Of a DNA stretch of 64,000 bases, positions 1-8,818 are shown piece by piece; position 1 is the first letter of the stretch, and each line of letters begins with the position of its first letter. The stretch lies in contig NZ_FNKP01000001.1 of assembly GCF_900099835.1 (NCBI RefSeq), positions 2,294,001 through 2,358,000 on the forward strand, written 5' to 3'. The notes under the pieces were generated by a model, which was not told the origin of the DNA, made no database searches, and was given only the letters and a program-made list of their open reading frames with translations. The position numbers were made by a program, and so were the translations under genes. Origin of the DNA: Paraburkholderia fungorum (GTDB taxonomy: Bacteria > Pseudomonadota > Gammaproteobacteria > Burkholderiales > Burkholderiaceae).

Positions 1-368
1 GACAGATGACTCGCCGCCGATCCTTTACGGAAATATTCGATCGCGGGATCGCTGCCGTCGTCGTTCTTCGATTTCAGCTGGAAGGCGGTCGGATAGCGAT
101 CGTCGGTGCTCACGCAGCGCTGGTCGATACCCTCTTTCGTCAACGTGTCGCGCACAAACTGGCCGAACGAATCGTTGCCGACGCGGCTCATCCAGCCGAC
201 CTTGAAGCCGAGCCGGGACAGCCCGATCGCGACATTCAGATCGGCGCCCGCCACGCGCTTCGTGAATTGGCCGACTTCGGCGAGCGGGCCGGTTTCGGCG
301 GCCACGAACATGGCCATTGCTTCGCCGTAGGTGATGACGTCGAGTGCTGCGTGTGAGGTGGTGGTCAT
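1..368 (-). CDS. kdgK: PfkB-family sugar kinase, probably 2-dehydro-3-deoxygluconokinase (5' part only)
   Basis: Only the first 122 codons are inside the window; the gene runs off the left edge. The reverse-strand protein begins MTTTSHAALDVITYGEAMAM and has the PfkB N-terminal substrate-binding signature AGADLNVAIGLSRLGFKVG, followed by SRVGNDSFGQFVRDTL. Family members phosphorylate sugars with ATP; the GEAMAMF opening and YFRKGSAASHLS segment resemble KDG kinases of the Entner-Doudoroff and hexuronate routes. The start ATG is at 366-368, with a short purine-rich tract before it. The specific substrate is inferred; ribokinase-like or fructokinase paralogues cannot be excluded because the catalytic C-terminus is missing. 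Confidence 0.8.
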   Translation of the reverse strand, partial: MTTTSHAALDVITYGEAMAMFVAAETGPLAEVGQFTKRVAGADLNVAIGLSRLGFKVGWMSRVGNDSFGQFVRDTLTKEGIDQRCVSTDDRYPTAFQLKSKNDDGSDPAIEYFRKGSAASHL

Positions 369-441
369 GCTTTGCTCCTGCTTGCTGCTATGCGCTGTGT
401 GTCTGGGTGGTTCTATTGCTGTGCGATGCCGTGAGCGCGTT

Positions 442-474
442 TCAGGTGCGGTGGTTAAAGCCACCCTCGCCTGA
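442..474. terminator. Imperfect hairpin between the sugar kinase and the isomerase-like gene
   Basis: A stem can be drawn from TCAGGTGCGGTGG pairing with CCACCCTCGCCTGA across the loop TTAAAG. It lies about 145 bases downstream of the isomerase-like gene on the minus strand. No clear T-run follows, so it may be a weak terminator or simply a structured leader of the kinase gene. Nothing else is evident between 369 and 619. Confidence 0.25.
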
Positions 475-619
475 ACCGGCACGTTCATGCCGCATGACTT
501 TGCGTCGCCCGCGTTGTGTTTCTCGCGCTGTGCTTTTTGTGTTTTATTTCCGCGGCATGTTGTCGTCTTGTTGTCGTCTATTGCCGCGCTCTCAGGTTCT
601 TCAAGCCACTCGCGCCCAC

Positions 620-1402
620 TTAAGCTTTGCCTAACCACTCGACGTAATGCGCGGCATCCGCATCGATCCGGCTTGTGTCGAACGGAAACTCGATGCCGCG
701 CGGCACGTCGCGCGGCAAGCGCTCGAGCACGGCGGCGAAGTTTGCATCGTCGGCAGCCGGGGCCGCGGGAAAACGCCGCGCGCCTTCGCCAACCGTCGTC
801 TTGCAATGGATATAGTCGACGTGCGCCGCCAGCAGACCGGCTGCGTCGAGCGGCGCGACATCGCGCCATGCCCAGTTGCCGATATCGAACGTCATGCCGA
901 GCACATCGGCGAAACCTTCACGCGACAGCGCGTCGAACAGGCCGGTGAATTGCGCCAGCGAGCCGCCTTCTTCCAGTTGCCCGTTTTCGACGACAAGCCG
1001 AAGATTCGCGCGCTGCACTCGCTGCATCTGCTCAGCAATCGCCGCGCCGTACGCATCGCGGACGAAGCCGCCCAGTTGCAGCTTGACGAAGTGCGCGCCG
1101 AGCGCCGTGGCTTCGTCCAGCGCGAGATGCAACGCGGCGCTGTCGAGTTGTCCATCGGATGTGTACAGCGAAGCCGGCGTGGAAAACACCGACCACAAGC
1201 CCAGTTCGGCGATCGATTCGCCGAGCGCCTGCAACCGCTGCGGCTTAGCGTCGGATTCATCGGCGAACAGCTCGCGACGCACTTCGAAACCCGCCGCACC
1301 GGCCCGTCGGCTCGCCTGCGCCCACTTCAGATGGCCGCCCGTGCGCACCGCGTCCATCCCGAACGCGCTTGCAACGATCACCACGTCTACTGCTTCAGCC
1401 AT
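620..1402 (-). CDS. Sugar phosphate isomerase/epimerase-like TIM-barrel protein
   Basis: 260 aa from the ATG at 1400-1402 (MAEAVDVVIVASAFGMDAVR). An upstream in-frame extension to 1588 is rejected because it would run across a palindromic operator. The sequence fits the AP-endonuclease-2/xylose-isomerase-like TIM-barrel family: repeated beta-alpha elements, a metal-ligand-like glutamate in VVENGQ (about residue 155), a D/H pair in GMTFDIGNWAW, and HVDYIHCKTTVG near the C-terminus. These enzymes act on keto-sugars or sugar phosphates using a divalent metal. Its position beside a PfkB kinase suggests a sugar-acid catabolic unit; the substrate cannot be read from sequence. Confidence 0.75.
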   Translation of the reverse strand: MAEAVDVVIVASAFGMDAVRTGGHLKWAQASRRAGAAGFEVRRELFADESDAKPQRLQALGESIAELGLWSVFSTPASLYTSDGQLDSAALHLALDEATALGAHFVKLQLGGFVRDAYGAAIAEQMQRVQRANLRLVVENGQLEEGGSLAQFTGLFDALSREGFADVLGMTFDIGNWAWRDVAPLDAAGLLAAHVDYIHCKTTVGEGARRFPAAPAADDANFAAVLERLPRDVPRGIEFPFDTSRIDADAAHYVEWLGKA

Positions 1403-1432
1403 GTCGAATTTACCTGGTCCTGTCTTGCCGCA

Positions 1433-1458
1433 CGCAATTGGAACCGGTTCCAATTGCG
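1433..1458. promoter_or_regulatory. LacI/GalR-type operator, 26-bp perfect palindrome
   Basis: The arm CGCAATTGGAACC is followed immediately by its exact reverse complement, with the central CG typical of LacI/GalR-family operators. It ends 30 bases upstream of the isomerase-like start codon, where it would overlap a promoter. No LacI-family gene is in the window, so the regulator probably lies beyond the left edge. Confidence 0.7.
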
Positions 1459-1566
1459 CTTTGAAAAAAAGCGCCGAGGCGCTTGCAATGCCCAGATAGT
1501 GGCCAGGGTAAGGGCCATGCACCATAGTGGAAATCCCCAGGCGTCGCGGGCACGCGGGCTTTTTCT

Positions 1567-2466
1567 TTAGCTGCCGTCCGCGAGACACAGCGTCAGAAAC
1601 TGCTCGACGACCCGGGCGGGCGCGCTCGCGTGCGGCACGAGAATCGACAACCGGCGAGTCAGCGGCTCAGGGCTGAGCGAGAACAGACGCAACGAGCCAT
1701 TCTCGTGCCGCATCGACATGGCCGACACGAAACCGATGCCCATACCCGCGCGCACCGCCTCCTTCACGCCTTCGACCCCGGCGATTTCCAGCGCGACGCG
1801 CATTGGCACGCCCGCTCGAGCGAAGGCCCGCTCGACGATCTGCCGCACACCTGACCCCGCCTCCCGCACCACCAGCGGATGCGCGCCGAGCACCGCCAGT
1901 TCGACGCGGCCCCGGTCGTCTCCCGAAACGTCCTGCACCAACGGATGGGAGCGCGGCATGATCGCCACGATCTCGTCCTCGCGCCACGCGTGCACGGCGG
2001 TATCGGGCGGCAGATCGGCGCCGACCGGCCCTTCGATCATCGCGATATCCACCGAACCGAGCGCGCCGACGATCTCGGCCGTATTGCCGTCGGCGGTATG
2101 CACGCTCACATCCGGGTGCCGCCGATGAAAATCCGCGATCAGATAAGGCAGCAGGTAACTCGCGGGCGTCGTGCTCGCGCCGATCCGCAGCGTGCCCTGC
2201 TCCAGCCCGCGCAACGCGTCGCGATAAGCATGCGCCTGCCGCCACGTGTCGCGCAGCCGCGTGGCATAGCTCGCGAGTTGCTCGCCAGCGGGGGTCAGAC
2301 GTATGCCGCGCCCGTCGCGCTGATACAGCGGCTCGCCGAATTCGTCCTGCAATTGCCGCAGTTGGCCTGATACCGCCGGTTGCGACAAATGAAGCGCCAC
2401 CGCCGCACGGCTGATGTTCAGATGCTCAGCGACCGAGGCGAACGTTATAAGTTGATCGGGGGTCAT
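1567..2466 (-). CDS. LysR-family transcriptional regulator, YeiE/CysB-like
   Basis: 299 aa, standard LysR length. The N-terminal winged helix-turn-helix occupies about residues 1-60 (MTPDQLITFASVAEHLNIS, then AAVALHLSQPAVSGQLRQL), followed by the periplasmic-binding-protein-like effector domain (GTLRIGAS onward). It is transcribed divergently from a YeiH-family transporter 118 bases away, the same neighbourhood as E. coli yeiE-yeiH. I infer that it controls the transporter and itself from the shared intergenic region. The effector is unknown; related regulators sense sulfur compounds. Confidence 0.85.
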   Translation of the reverse strand: MTPDQLITFASVAEHLNISRAAVALHLSQPAVSGQLRQLQDEFGEPLYQRDGRGIRLTPAGEQLASYATRLRDTWRQAHAYRDALRGLEQGTLRIGASTTPASYLLPYLIADFHRRHPDVSVHTADGNTAEIVGALGSVDIAMIEGPVGADLPPDTAVHAWREDEIVAIMPRSHPLVQDVSGDDRGRVELAVLGAHPLVVREAGSGVRQIVERAFARAGVPMRVALEIAGVEGVKEAVRAGMGIGFVSAMSMRHENGSLRLFSLSPEPLTRRLSILVPHASAPARVVEQFLTLCLADGS

Positions 2467-2501
2467 GACGAGACAAATATCAGATTAGCCGATACTTTAC
2501 A

Positions 2502-2543
2502 TCCTAAATCACGATTTTTCATATCGATATATCTAAATTAGGA
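2502..2543. promoter_or_regulatory. Divergent LysR/YeiH control region with inverted repeat
   Basis: The intergenic space 2467-2584 is AT-rich compared with its surroundings. It contains an inverted repeat TCCTAA ... TTAGGA with a palindrome ATATCGATAT between the arms. This is a plausible LysR binding region for both genes; no protein-binding evidence exists beyond position and symmetry. Confidence 0.35.
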
Positions 2544-2584
2544 TTAGGCCATCGAATCCAGTCAGTCATCAAAAGGACTGCGCC

Positions 2585-3676
2585 ATGTCCACTGCCCCGC
2601 TTACCGCTGCCCCGACCGGCGAGTCGTCCACTCTCGGACAACTCAACGGCATCCTGTTCGTCGCGCTGTTCGCGGCGGCCGTGACCCGCGTCGCGGCGAT
2701 TCCGGCGATTGCCGGGCTGGGCCTGAGTCCGCTGATCGTCGGCATCGTGGCCGGGGCCATCTACGGCAATGTGCTGCGCGACGGTATGCCCGCGAGTTGG
2801 GCGGCCGGCGTCAACTTTTCGGCGCGCAAGCTGCTGCGCATCGCCGTCGCGTTCTTCGGCCTGCGCGTGAGCTTGCAGGAAATCGCTCAGGTCGGCTTGC
2901 CGGGGCTCGCCGAATCGGTGCTGATCGTGGTCAGCACGCTGGTTATAGGCACGTGGGCGGGCATGAAAATCATGAAGCTCGACCGCGATACCGCGTTGTT
3001 GACGGCAGCCGGCAGCGCGATCTGCGGCGCGGCAGCAGTGCTGGCTTTCGAGTCGACGCTGCAATCCAAACCGCACAAGAGCGCGATGGCCGTGGGCAGC
3101 GTGGTGTTGTTCGGCACGCTGTCGATGTTCCTCTACCCGGTTCTGTTCAAAGCGGGCTGGCTGCATCTCGACACGGTCGGCGCGGGGCTGTTCTTTGGCG
3201 GCACGATCCACGAGGTCGCGCAGGTGGTCGGCGCGGCCAGCAATGTCAGCCCGGAGGCGACCCACATCGCCACCATCGTCAAGATGACTCGCGTGATGCT
3301 GCTGGTGCCGGTGCTGCTGGTGGTCGGCATGTGGGTGAACCGCTCGGCGCGTAAAGAGGCGGCTGCCAACCCAACGTCGGCGGGCGCGCAAAACAACGCC
3401 CCGCGCAAGCTGGCGATTCCGTGGTTCGCGCTCGGCTTCCTCGGCTTCGTCGTGATCAACTCGCTGCATGTGTTGCCCGAAGCCGCCACCAGCACGCTGA
3501 ACACGCTCGACACCTTCGCGTTGACCATGGCCATGACCGCGCTCGGCATCGAAACCCGCATTTCGCAGATCCGCCAGGCGGGCCCCCGCGCGTTGACCAC
3601 CGGTCTGATCCTGTACGTATGGCTGATCGCCGGTGGACTGGGGATTACATGGGGTGTCCAGCATCTGTTCGGCTAA
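2585..3676 (+). CDS. yeiH: YeiH/UPF0324-family membrane transporter (putative sulfate exporter family)
   Basis: 363 aa with about ten hydrophobic segments from residue 20 to the C-terminus. Family hallmarks visible are the LSPLIVGIVAGAIYGNVL segment, the glycine-rich GSAICGAAAVLA core and FGGTIHEVAQVVGAA. The ATG is preceded by AAAGGA with good spacing. YeiH proteins are inner-membrane proteins of incompletely known substrate, often annotated as sulfate or sulfonate-linked exporters. Divergent pairing with the LysR gene to the left supports co-regulation. A rho-independent terminator follows at 3706-3729. Confidence 0.85.
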   Translation: MSTAPLTAAPTGESSTLGQLNGILFVALFAAAVTRVAAIPAIAGLGLSPLIVGIVAGAIYGNVLRDGMPASWAAGVNFSARKLLRIAVAFFGLRVSLQEIAQVGLPGLAESVLIVVSTLVIGTWAGMKIMKLDRDTALLTAAGSAICGAAAVLAFESTLQSKPHKSAMAVGSVVLFGTLSMFLYPVLFKAGWLHLDTVGAGLFFGGTIHEVAQVVGAASNVSPEATHIATIVKMTRVMLLVPVLLVVGMWVNRSARKEAAANPTSAGAQNNAPRKLAIPWFALGFLGFVVINSLHVLPEAATSTLNTLDTFALTMAMTALGIETRISQIRQAGPRALTTGLILYVWLIAGGLGITWGVQHLFG

Positions 3677-3705
3677 ACCGTTCGCGCAGTTTGCGCTCCC
3701 TCAGC

Positions 3706-3729
3706 AACCCCGCCGCGTGCGGGGTTTTG
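3706..3729 (+). terminator. Rho-independent terminator after yeiH
   Basis: The stem AACCCCGC/GCGGGGTT with loop CGCGT is followed by TTTT, 30 bases after the yeiH stop codon. Confidence 0.75.
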
Positions 3730-3886
3730 CGCGTTCTGGAGCGCCCCTTTCGAGCGGTGAATCTTCATCGGAGACACCATCGGTTGCGCTCGCGCGGCAT
3801 ACTGGTTGCTGGCATCACCTTCTCCTGCAACCCGCGCGTTCACCGGCCATGCGTCGTGAATGGGCGACCGGAATGAGGACCGATCG

Positions 3887-4624
3887 ATGAGCCTGGAACT
3901 TTACTATTGGGACGGCCTGCAAGGCCGCGGCGAATTCGTGCGGCTGGCGCTGGAAGAAGCCGGCGCGGACTACGTGGAAGTCGCGCGCGGCAAGGAGTCG
4001 AAGGGACTCGGCACGGGCGCAATGCTGGCGCTGATGAAAGACCGCGACGAGCCGTATCCGCCGTATGCGCCGCCGTTTCTGAAAGACGGCGACCTGCTGA
4101 TCTCGCAGACTGCCAACATCCTGTTCTACCTGGGGCCACGGTTGAATCTGGCGCCGTCGGTGGAAAGCCTGCGGTATGTGGCCAACGGGCTGCAACTGAC
4201 TATTGCCGATGTCGTCACCGAGGCGCACGACACGCATCACCCACTGGCGAGCGGCCTTTATTACGAAGATCAGAAAGACGCCGCGAAAGTGCGCGCGCAC
4301 GACTTCATCGACAACCGGATTCCGAAGTTCATGTCGTACTTCGAGCGGGTGCTGAAGCAGAATCCGGCGGGCGACACGTTCATGGTCGGCGACGCGCTCA
4401 CGTATGTCGATACATCGATGTTCCAGTTGATCGACGGTCTGCTGTACGCGTTTCCGCGAGCGCTCAAGCGATTCGGCGAACACTATCCGCGTCTCGCCGC
4501 GCTGCACGATCGTGTGATCGAACGGCCGAACATCGCCGCGTATCTGGAATCGGAGCGGCGCATCGAGCACAACGAGTCGTGCATCTTCAGGCACTACCCG
4601 GAACTCGATAAGGCGGCGAGTTGA
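3887..4624 (+). CDS. Glutathione S-transferase, tyrosine-type (Pi/Sigma-like)
   Basis: 245 aa from ATG 3887, preceded by AATGAGGA. The N-terminal thioredoxin-like domain starts MSLELYYWDGLQGRGEFVRL: the tyrosines at residues 6-7 followed by G-x-x-x-R-x-E match tyrosine-class GSTs rather than the serine type. LLISQTANILFYLG corresponds to the cis-Pro/SNAIL-like glutathione-binding segment, and an all-helical C-terminal domain follows (about 85-235). Such enzymes conjugate glutathione to electrophiles in the cytosol. It stands alone between yeiH and the chloride channel. Confidence 0.85.
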   Translation: MSLELYYWDGLQGRGEFVRLALEEAGADYVEVARGKESKGLGTGAMLALMKDRDEPYPPYAPPFLKDGDLLISQTANILFYLGPRLNLAPSVESLRYVANGLQLTIADVVTEAHDTHHPLASGLYYEDQKDAAKVRAHDFIDNRIPKFMSYFERVLKQNPAGDTFMVGDALTYVDTSMFQLIDGLLYAFPRALKRFGEHYPRLAALHDRVIERPNIAAYLESERRIEHNESCIFRHYPELDKAAS

Positions 4625-4688
4625 TTCGCGCTGCTGGATGGCATCAGGGTGCTGCAATGCCTGCCTGCCGGCGCGCGTTGCCTTTGTC

Positions 4689-6464
4689 ATGCCAGGCCCC
4701 TCACCCAACCCCTCACCCCGTACCACCGACGTGCTTTCATTCCTGCTGAAGCTGCGCACCCGCGCCCAACACCTGTTCCGCCTGTCCGAAGCCCATACGA
4801 TGCTGGTCTGGTCGGTGGTCGTCGGCGTCGCCGGCGCCTTTGCGACGATTGCGTTTCGCGAGGCCATCGCGCTGTTGCAACTGACCGTGGCCGGCCGGTC
4901 GGGCAGCTTCGTCGAAATGGCGCGCAGCATGCCCTGGACCGTGCGTATCTGGCTGCCCGCAGCCGGTGGCCTGATCGCCGGTCTGTTCCTGCTGATCGCC
5001 CAGCGTTACGCGGATAAATGCAATCACGTCGACTACATGGAAGCCGTCGCGATCGGCGACGGCGTGGTGCCGGTCAAACTGAGTTTGTGGCGCAGCGTAT
5101 CGTCGCTGTTCACGATTGCGAGCGGCGGCTCGATCGGCCGCGAAGGGCCGATGGTGCAACTGGCGGCGCTCGCTGCGTCGCTGATCGGACGCTGGGTGCA
5201 TTTCGATCCTTCCCGGCTGCGTCTGCTGGTCGCGTGCGGCGCGGCGGCGGGCATTACGTCCGCGTACAGCGCGCCGATTGCGGGCGCGTTTTTCGTCACC
5301 GAGATCGTGCTCGGCTCGATCGTGATGGAGAGCTTCGGGCCGGTCGTGGTGTCGGCGGTGGTGGCCAATATCACGATGCGCGAATTCGCCGGCTACAAAC
5401 CGCCATATGAAATGCCGGTGTTTCCGCCGGTGGCTGGCATCGAAGTGCTGCTGTTCGTCGCGCTCGGCGCGCTGTGCGGCGCGGCCGCGCCGCAGTTTTT
5501 GCGTCTACTCGACGTGTCGAAGGCGGGTTTTCGCAAGCTGCCTTTGCCGTTGCCGGTGAGGCTCGCGCTCGGCGGCTTCGTGGTCGGCGTGATCTCGATC
5601 TGGTCGCCCGAGGTGTGGGGCAACGGCTACAGCGTCGTCAACTCGATCCTCCATTCCCCGTGGACCTGGACCGCGCTCGTCGCCGTGCTGGTGTTCAAGC
5701 TGATCGCGACGGCGGCTACCGCAGGTTCGGGCGCGGTCGGCGGGGTCTTCACGCCGACGCTGTTCGTCGGCGCGGCGGTCGGCTCCATCTTCGGCCAGGG
5801 CATGCATGCGTTGTGGCCGCACGCGACGTCCGCGCCGTATGCTTACGCAATGGTCGGCATGGGCGCATTTCTGGCGGGCGCGACCCAGGCGCCGCTGATG
5901 GCGATCCTGATGATCTTCGAAATGACGCTCAGCTATCAGGTCGTATTGCCGCTGATGCTGTCGTGTGTGGTCGCGTATTTCATTTCGCGTGCGATTGCGA
6001 AGACGTCGATGTACGAAATCACACTGCGCCGTAATAGCGAGGAGCAGGCGCGCTCCCGGCTGCGCGCCACCCAGATGCGCGAGCTGATCCGTCCCGCGGA
6101 AACCGTCGTGCCGCCCAACGCGACCGTGCAGGACATGACGCGCGTGTTCCTCGAATATCCGGTGAAGTATCTGTACGTGGCGAACGCGTCGGGCGCGTTT
6201 CTCGGCGTGGTCGCGCTGAAGGACATCACGTCCGACCTGCTCGACAAAAGCGATACGTCGACCAAAACCGCCGCCAATTATCTGCAACCGCATTTCGACG
6301 TGCTCACGCCGGATATGTCGCTCGGGGTCGCGTTGCAGCACTTCCTCGCGTTTCAGGGCGAGCGTCTGCCGGTGGTGGAAAGCGCCGCGCATCCGACGCT
6401 GGCGGGCGTGGTCTACAAGACGTCGTTGCTCGACGCCTATTTCCGGATGAATCCGACGCGCTAG
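4689..6464 (+). CDS. clcB: ClcB-like Clc chloride channel/antiporter with C-terminal CBS pair
   Basis: 591 aa from ATG 4689; GTG 4731 (VLSFLLKLRTR) is an equally plausible start, since no good ribosome-binding site distinguishes them. The Clc core shows GREGPMVQL, carrying the gating-glutamate position, and GGVFTPTLFVGA. The first filter motif, normally GSGIP, reads GDGVVP. A cytoplasmic tail from about residue 455 (MRELIRPAETVVPPNATVQDM) contains two CBS-type repeats, absent from E. coli ClcA. The family moves chloride, often in exchange for protons. The N-terminal stretch before VLSF is proline-rich and untypical, which favours the GTG start. Confidence 0.85.
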   Translation: MPGPSPNPSPRTTDVLSFLLKLRTRAQHLFRLSEAHTMLVWSVVVGVAGAFATIAFREAIALLQLTVAGRSGSFVEMARSMPWTVRIWLPAAGGLIAGLFLLIAQRYADKCNHVDYMEAVAIGDGVVPVKLSLWRSVSSLFTIASGGSIGREGPMVQLAALAASLIGRWVHFDPSRLRLLVACGAAAGITSAYSAPIAGAFFVTEIVLGSIVMESFGPVVVSAVVANITMREFAGYKPPYEMPVFPPVAGIEVLLFVALGALCGAAAPQFLRLLDVSKAGFRKLPLPLPVRLALGGFVVGVISIWSPEVWGNGYSVVNSILHSPWTWTALVAVLVFKLIATAATAGSGAVGGVFTPTLFVGAAVGSIFGQGMHALWPHATSAPYAYAMVGMGAFLAGATQAPLMAILMIFEMTLSYQVVLPLMLSCVVAYFISRAIAKTSMYEITLRRNSEEQARSRLRATQMRELIRPAETVVPPNATVQDMTRVFLEYPVKYLYVANASGAFLGVVALKDITSDLLDKSDTSTKTAANYLQPHFDVLTPDMSLGVALQHFLAFQGERLPVVESAAHPTLAGVVYKTSLLDAYFRMNPTR

Positions 6465-6655
6465 GCGCCGGCCCGGGGGCATAACGGGGCGCGGCCCGGC
6501 GCCCCCGGCGCAAAGTTTCTACAATGAGAGGACTGCTGCGGCGAATCGATCTCACTCGATCCGAAGCGATTTCAAAACGCATCACTCCTCGCCCGCAGCG
6601 CGCGTTACGCTAAAAACGGGCGCATCGGAACGCCCGCCATCCGACCGGAGCGATC

Positions 6656-7993
6656 ATGAGCGATTCATCCGCCGATGCCGTACGCCGCGACCAGGCGGGC
6701 TGGATTTTCGTGCACATCGAAGGCGAGCCGTACGATCGCGGCGAACAGCACGGCCAGTTGCTCGCCACCGAAATTCGCAACGCCATCCGCACTGCCCGTT
6801 ATCTCGCGAAGTGGGATACGGGCGAAGATTTCGACACCTTTGTCCAGGCTGCGGTCACGCAGTTCGCGAACCAGCTGGACACCGAATTCGCCGATGAAAT
6901 CCAGGGTATCGCCGACGGCGCGAAGCTGCCGTTCGCCGAAGTGCTTGCGTGGAACGGCTACATGGACCTGTTGCAAAGCTGGTGGCCGAGCCACGCGGCG
7001 CAGCAGAAGCCGGAGCTTGGCGCGAAGCTCTGGCGCGGCCGGCGCGGACATCATTGCAGCGCGTTCATCGCAACCGGCGACGCGACCCGCGACGGCGGCA
7101 TCGTGATGGCGCACAACTCGTGGGACCGCTACGCAGCGGGCGACGCGTTCAACGTGATCTTCGACATCGTGCCGGACCGCGGCAACCGCATCCTGATGCA
7201 AGGCCTGCCCGGCTGCATTTCAAGCCTCACCGACTTCTGGATCACGGCCGCCGGGCTGATGGTGACCGAGACCACGATCTCGAACTTCGTCGGCTACAAC
7301 GCGGCCGGCGCGCCTGAGTTTTACCGCTCGCGACGGGCATCGCAGTACGCGAAGGACATCGGCGAATGGTGCGAGATGTTCGCGCGCGCGAACAACGGCG
7401 GCTACGCGAATAGCTGGCTGCTCGGCGACGTCAAGACCGGCGAGATCGCGCGCTACGAACTGGGGCTGCACTTTTCCGGCTTCGAGACCACGAAGAACGG
7501 TTTTTATAGCGGCTACAACACCGCGACCGACCTGAAAATCCGCAACCAGGAATGTATCGGCGAAGGCGAGGACTACACGGACGTGCGCAAAAACGGCGCG
7601 CGCCGGTTGCGCTTCATGCAGCTCGAGGAAACGCATCGCGGCAAGATCGACGTCGAACTGGCCAAAGCAATGATCGCCGACCATCACGACGTCTACCTGG
7701 AGCGCAACGACAACCCCTGCTCGCGGACGATTTGCGGCCACCTTGAACTGGACGATGCCCGCTTCGGCGGGACCGATCACGGGCCGTTTAATCCGTGGGG
7801 CGCGAACGACGGCAAGGTCGCCGACAGCGAAATGGCTCGCGCGATGGCGTTTAGCGCGCGCTGGGGGCATCCGTGCGGAAGGCCGTTCGACGCGCAGGCG
7901 TTCATGAAACGGCATCCGCAGTGGAACTGGCTGAACGGCTACATGCGCGACCGGCCGTCGTGGCCGTGGACGCGGTTCGAGGTGCAGCGCTAA
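6656..7993 (+). CDS. C45/phospholipase-B-like Ntn hydrolase
   Basis: 445 aa, with a clean start (CCGGAGCGATCATG). It resembles the family containing penicillin acyl-CoA:6-APA acyltransferase and phospholipase-B-like proteins: an N-terminal pro-segment with GEPYDRGEQHGQLLA (about 23-37) and a candidate autocatalytic nucleophile Cys134 in GHHCSAFIATGDATRDGG. The conserved AHNSWD and the later SWLLGDVKTGEI and DHHDVYLERNDNPCSRTICGH segments are also seen. Family members self-cleave before the Cys to expose an N-terminal nucleophile that hydrolyses amides or esters. No signal peptide is evident. The substrate is unknown. Confidence 0.7.
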   Translation: MSDSSADAVRRDQAGWIFVHIEGEPYDRGEQHGQLLATEIRNAIRTARYLAKWDTGEDFDTFVQAAVTQFANQLDTEFADEIQGIADGAKLPFAEVLAWNGYMDLLQSWWPSHAAQQKPELGAKLWRGRRGHHCSAFIATGDATRDGGIVMAHNSWDRYAAGDAFNVIFDIVPDRGNRILMQGLPGCISSLTDFWITAAGLMVTETTISNFVGYNAAGAPEFYRSRRASQYAKDIGEWCEMFARANNGGYANSWLLGDVKTGEIARYELGLHFSGFETTKNGFYSGYNTATDLKIRNQECIGEGEDYTDVRKNGARRLRFMQLEETHRGKIDVELAKAMIADHHDVYLERNDNPCSRTICGHLELDDARFGGTDHGPFNPWGANDGKVADSEMARAMAFSARWGHPCGRPFDAQAFMKRHPQWNWLNGYMRDRPSWPWTRFEVQR

Positions 7994-8270
7994 TGCGAAG
8001 TCAGCGCGAGCTTGCTGCACCGCACCATCCAAGCCTGCACGACGCCTTGTGCACGGAGCGGGCATCTACTGCCTCATTGGTGCCATCATCTGAAAACTAC
8101 AATACGGTTTTGCCGCAAATGTGCGCGCATTGCAGTATTTGCCAACTAAGATGGAGATACGCGCACGCGGGATAGTGCGAGGCCGCGTACACGCTGGCCG
8201 CCCTTTCGACGCGGGGACGGCACGGCGATTGCTCAACAGTTTGCGCCGCATGAGCTTAGGAGGTCGGGCG

Positions 8271-8525
8271 ATGAAAACCTCGACACTGTTGACCATGGTG
8301 ACGCTGTCAGCTTCGTGTTTTGCCGCGCCGGTTCATACCGCGACCGACGGCACGACCGCGACCAGCCTCGCCGCCCGCGCCAATGCCGCACCGGTCGCGC
8401 CTGCCGCACCCGGCGTCGCCGCCACGGACGACACTAGTCCGCAACAATGGCAACACATCGCGCTGCCGAAGTCGCGGCATCTCGACCGAAGTTTCATGGG
8501 ACAAAACGAGCATTTGCAGACTTGA
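8271..8525 (+). CDS. Small secreted protein of unknown function
   Basis: 84 aa, preceded by a perfect AGGAGG eight bases before the ATG. Residues 1-18 form a signal peptide (MKTSTLLTMVTLSASCFA, with a likely cut after CFA or slightly later). The mature part is Ala/Thr/Pro-rich and ends with HLDRSFMGQNEHLQT. I do not recognise a family. The strong ribosome-binding site and signal peptide make it a real gene despite low complexity. Confidence 0.6.
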   Translation: MKTSTLLTMVTLSASCFAAPVHTATDGTTATSLAARANAAPVAPAAPGVAATDDTSPQQWQHIALPKSRHLDRSFMGQNEHLQT

Positions 8526-8625
8526 CGGGCGGCGCCTGGGCGTCGCGCTGCGTAGAGCGGCCAATTTGATGCGTCAATGCGAACCTAAGCGCTTTGCGGG
8601 TTGATTCTTGGCGGCTGCGGTGTTG

Positions 8626-8651
8626 GCCGCCTTCAGCGGCGGGCTTTTTTA
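8626..8651 (+). terminator. Rho-independent terminator after the small secreted protein
   Basis: The GCCGC-CTTCA-GCGGC stem-loop is followed by GGGCTTTTTT, about 100 bases downstream of the 8525 stop. Nothing else is seen between 8526 and 8818. Confidence 0.6.
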
Positions 8652-8818
8652 TAAGCCGATGCGTTATCGGCGGATTAAGCTCTGAGTTCCGCCAAGGGCC
8701 CGTCATTCGCGAACTTGCGAACGGGCAAATTCAGGCCTCGATAATTTACCGTCGCGCTCCAATCCTCATCTCAACCGGCGCATCAACGCCGCTCTCACCT
8801 TCAACCTGGAGCACTTGC

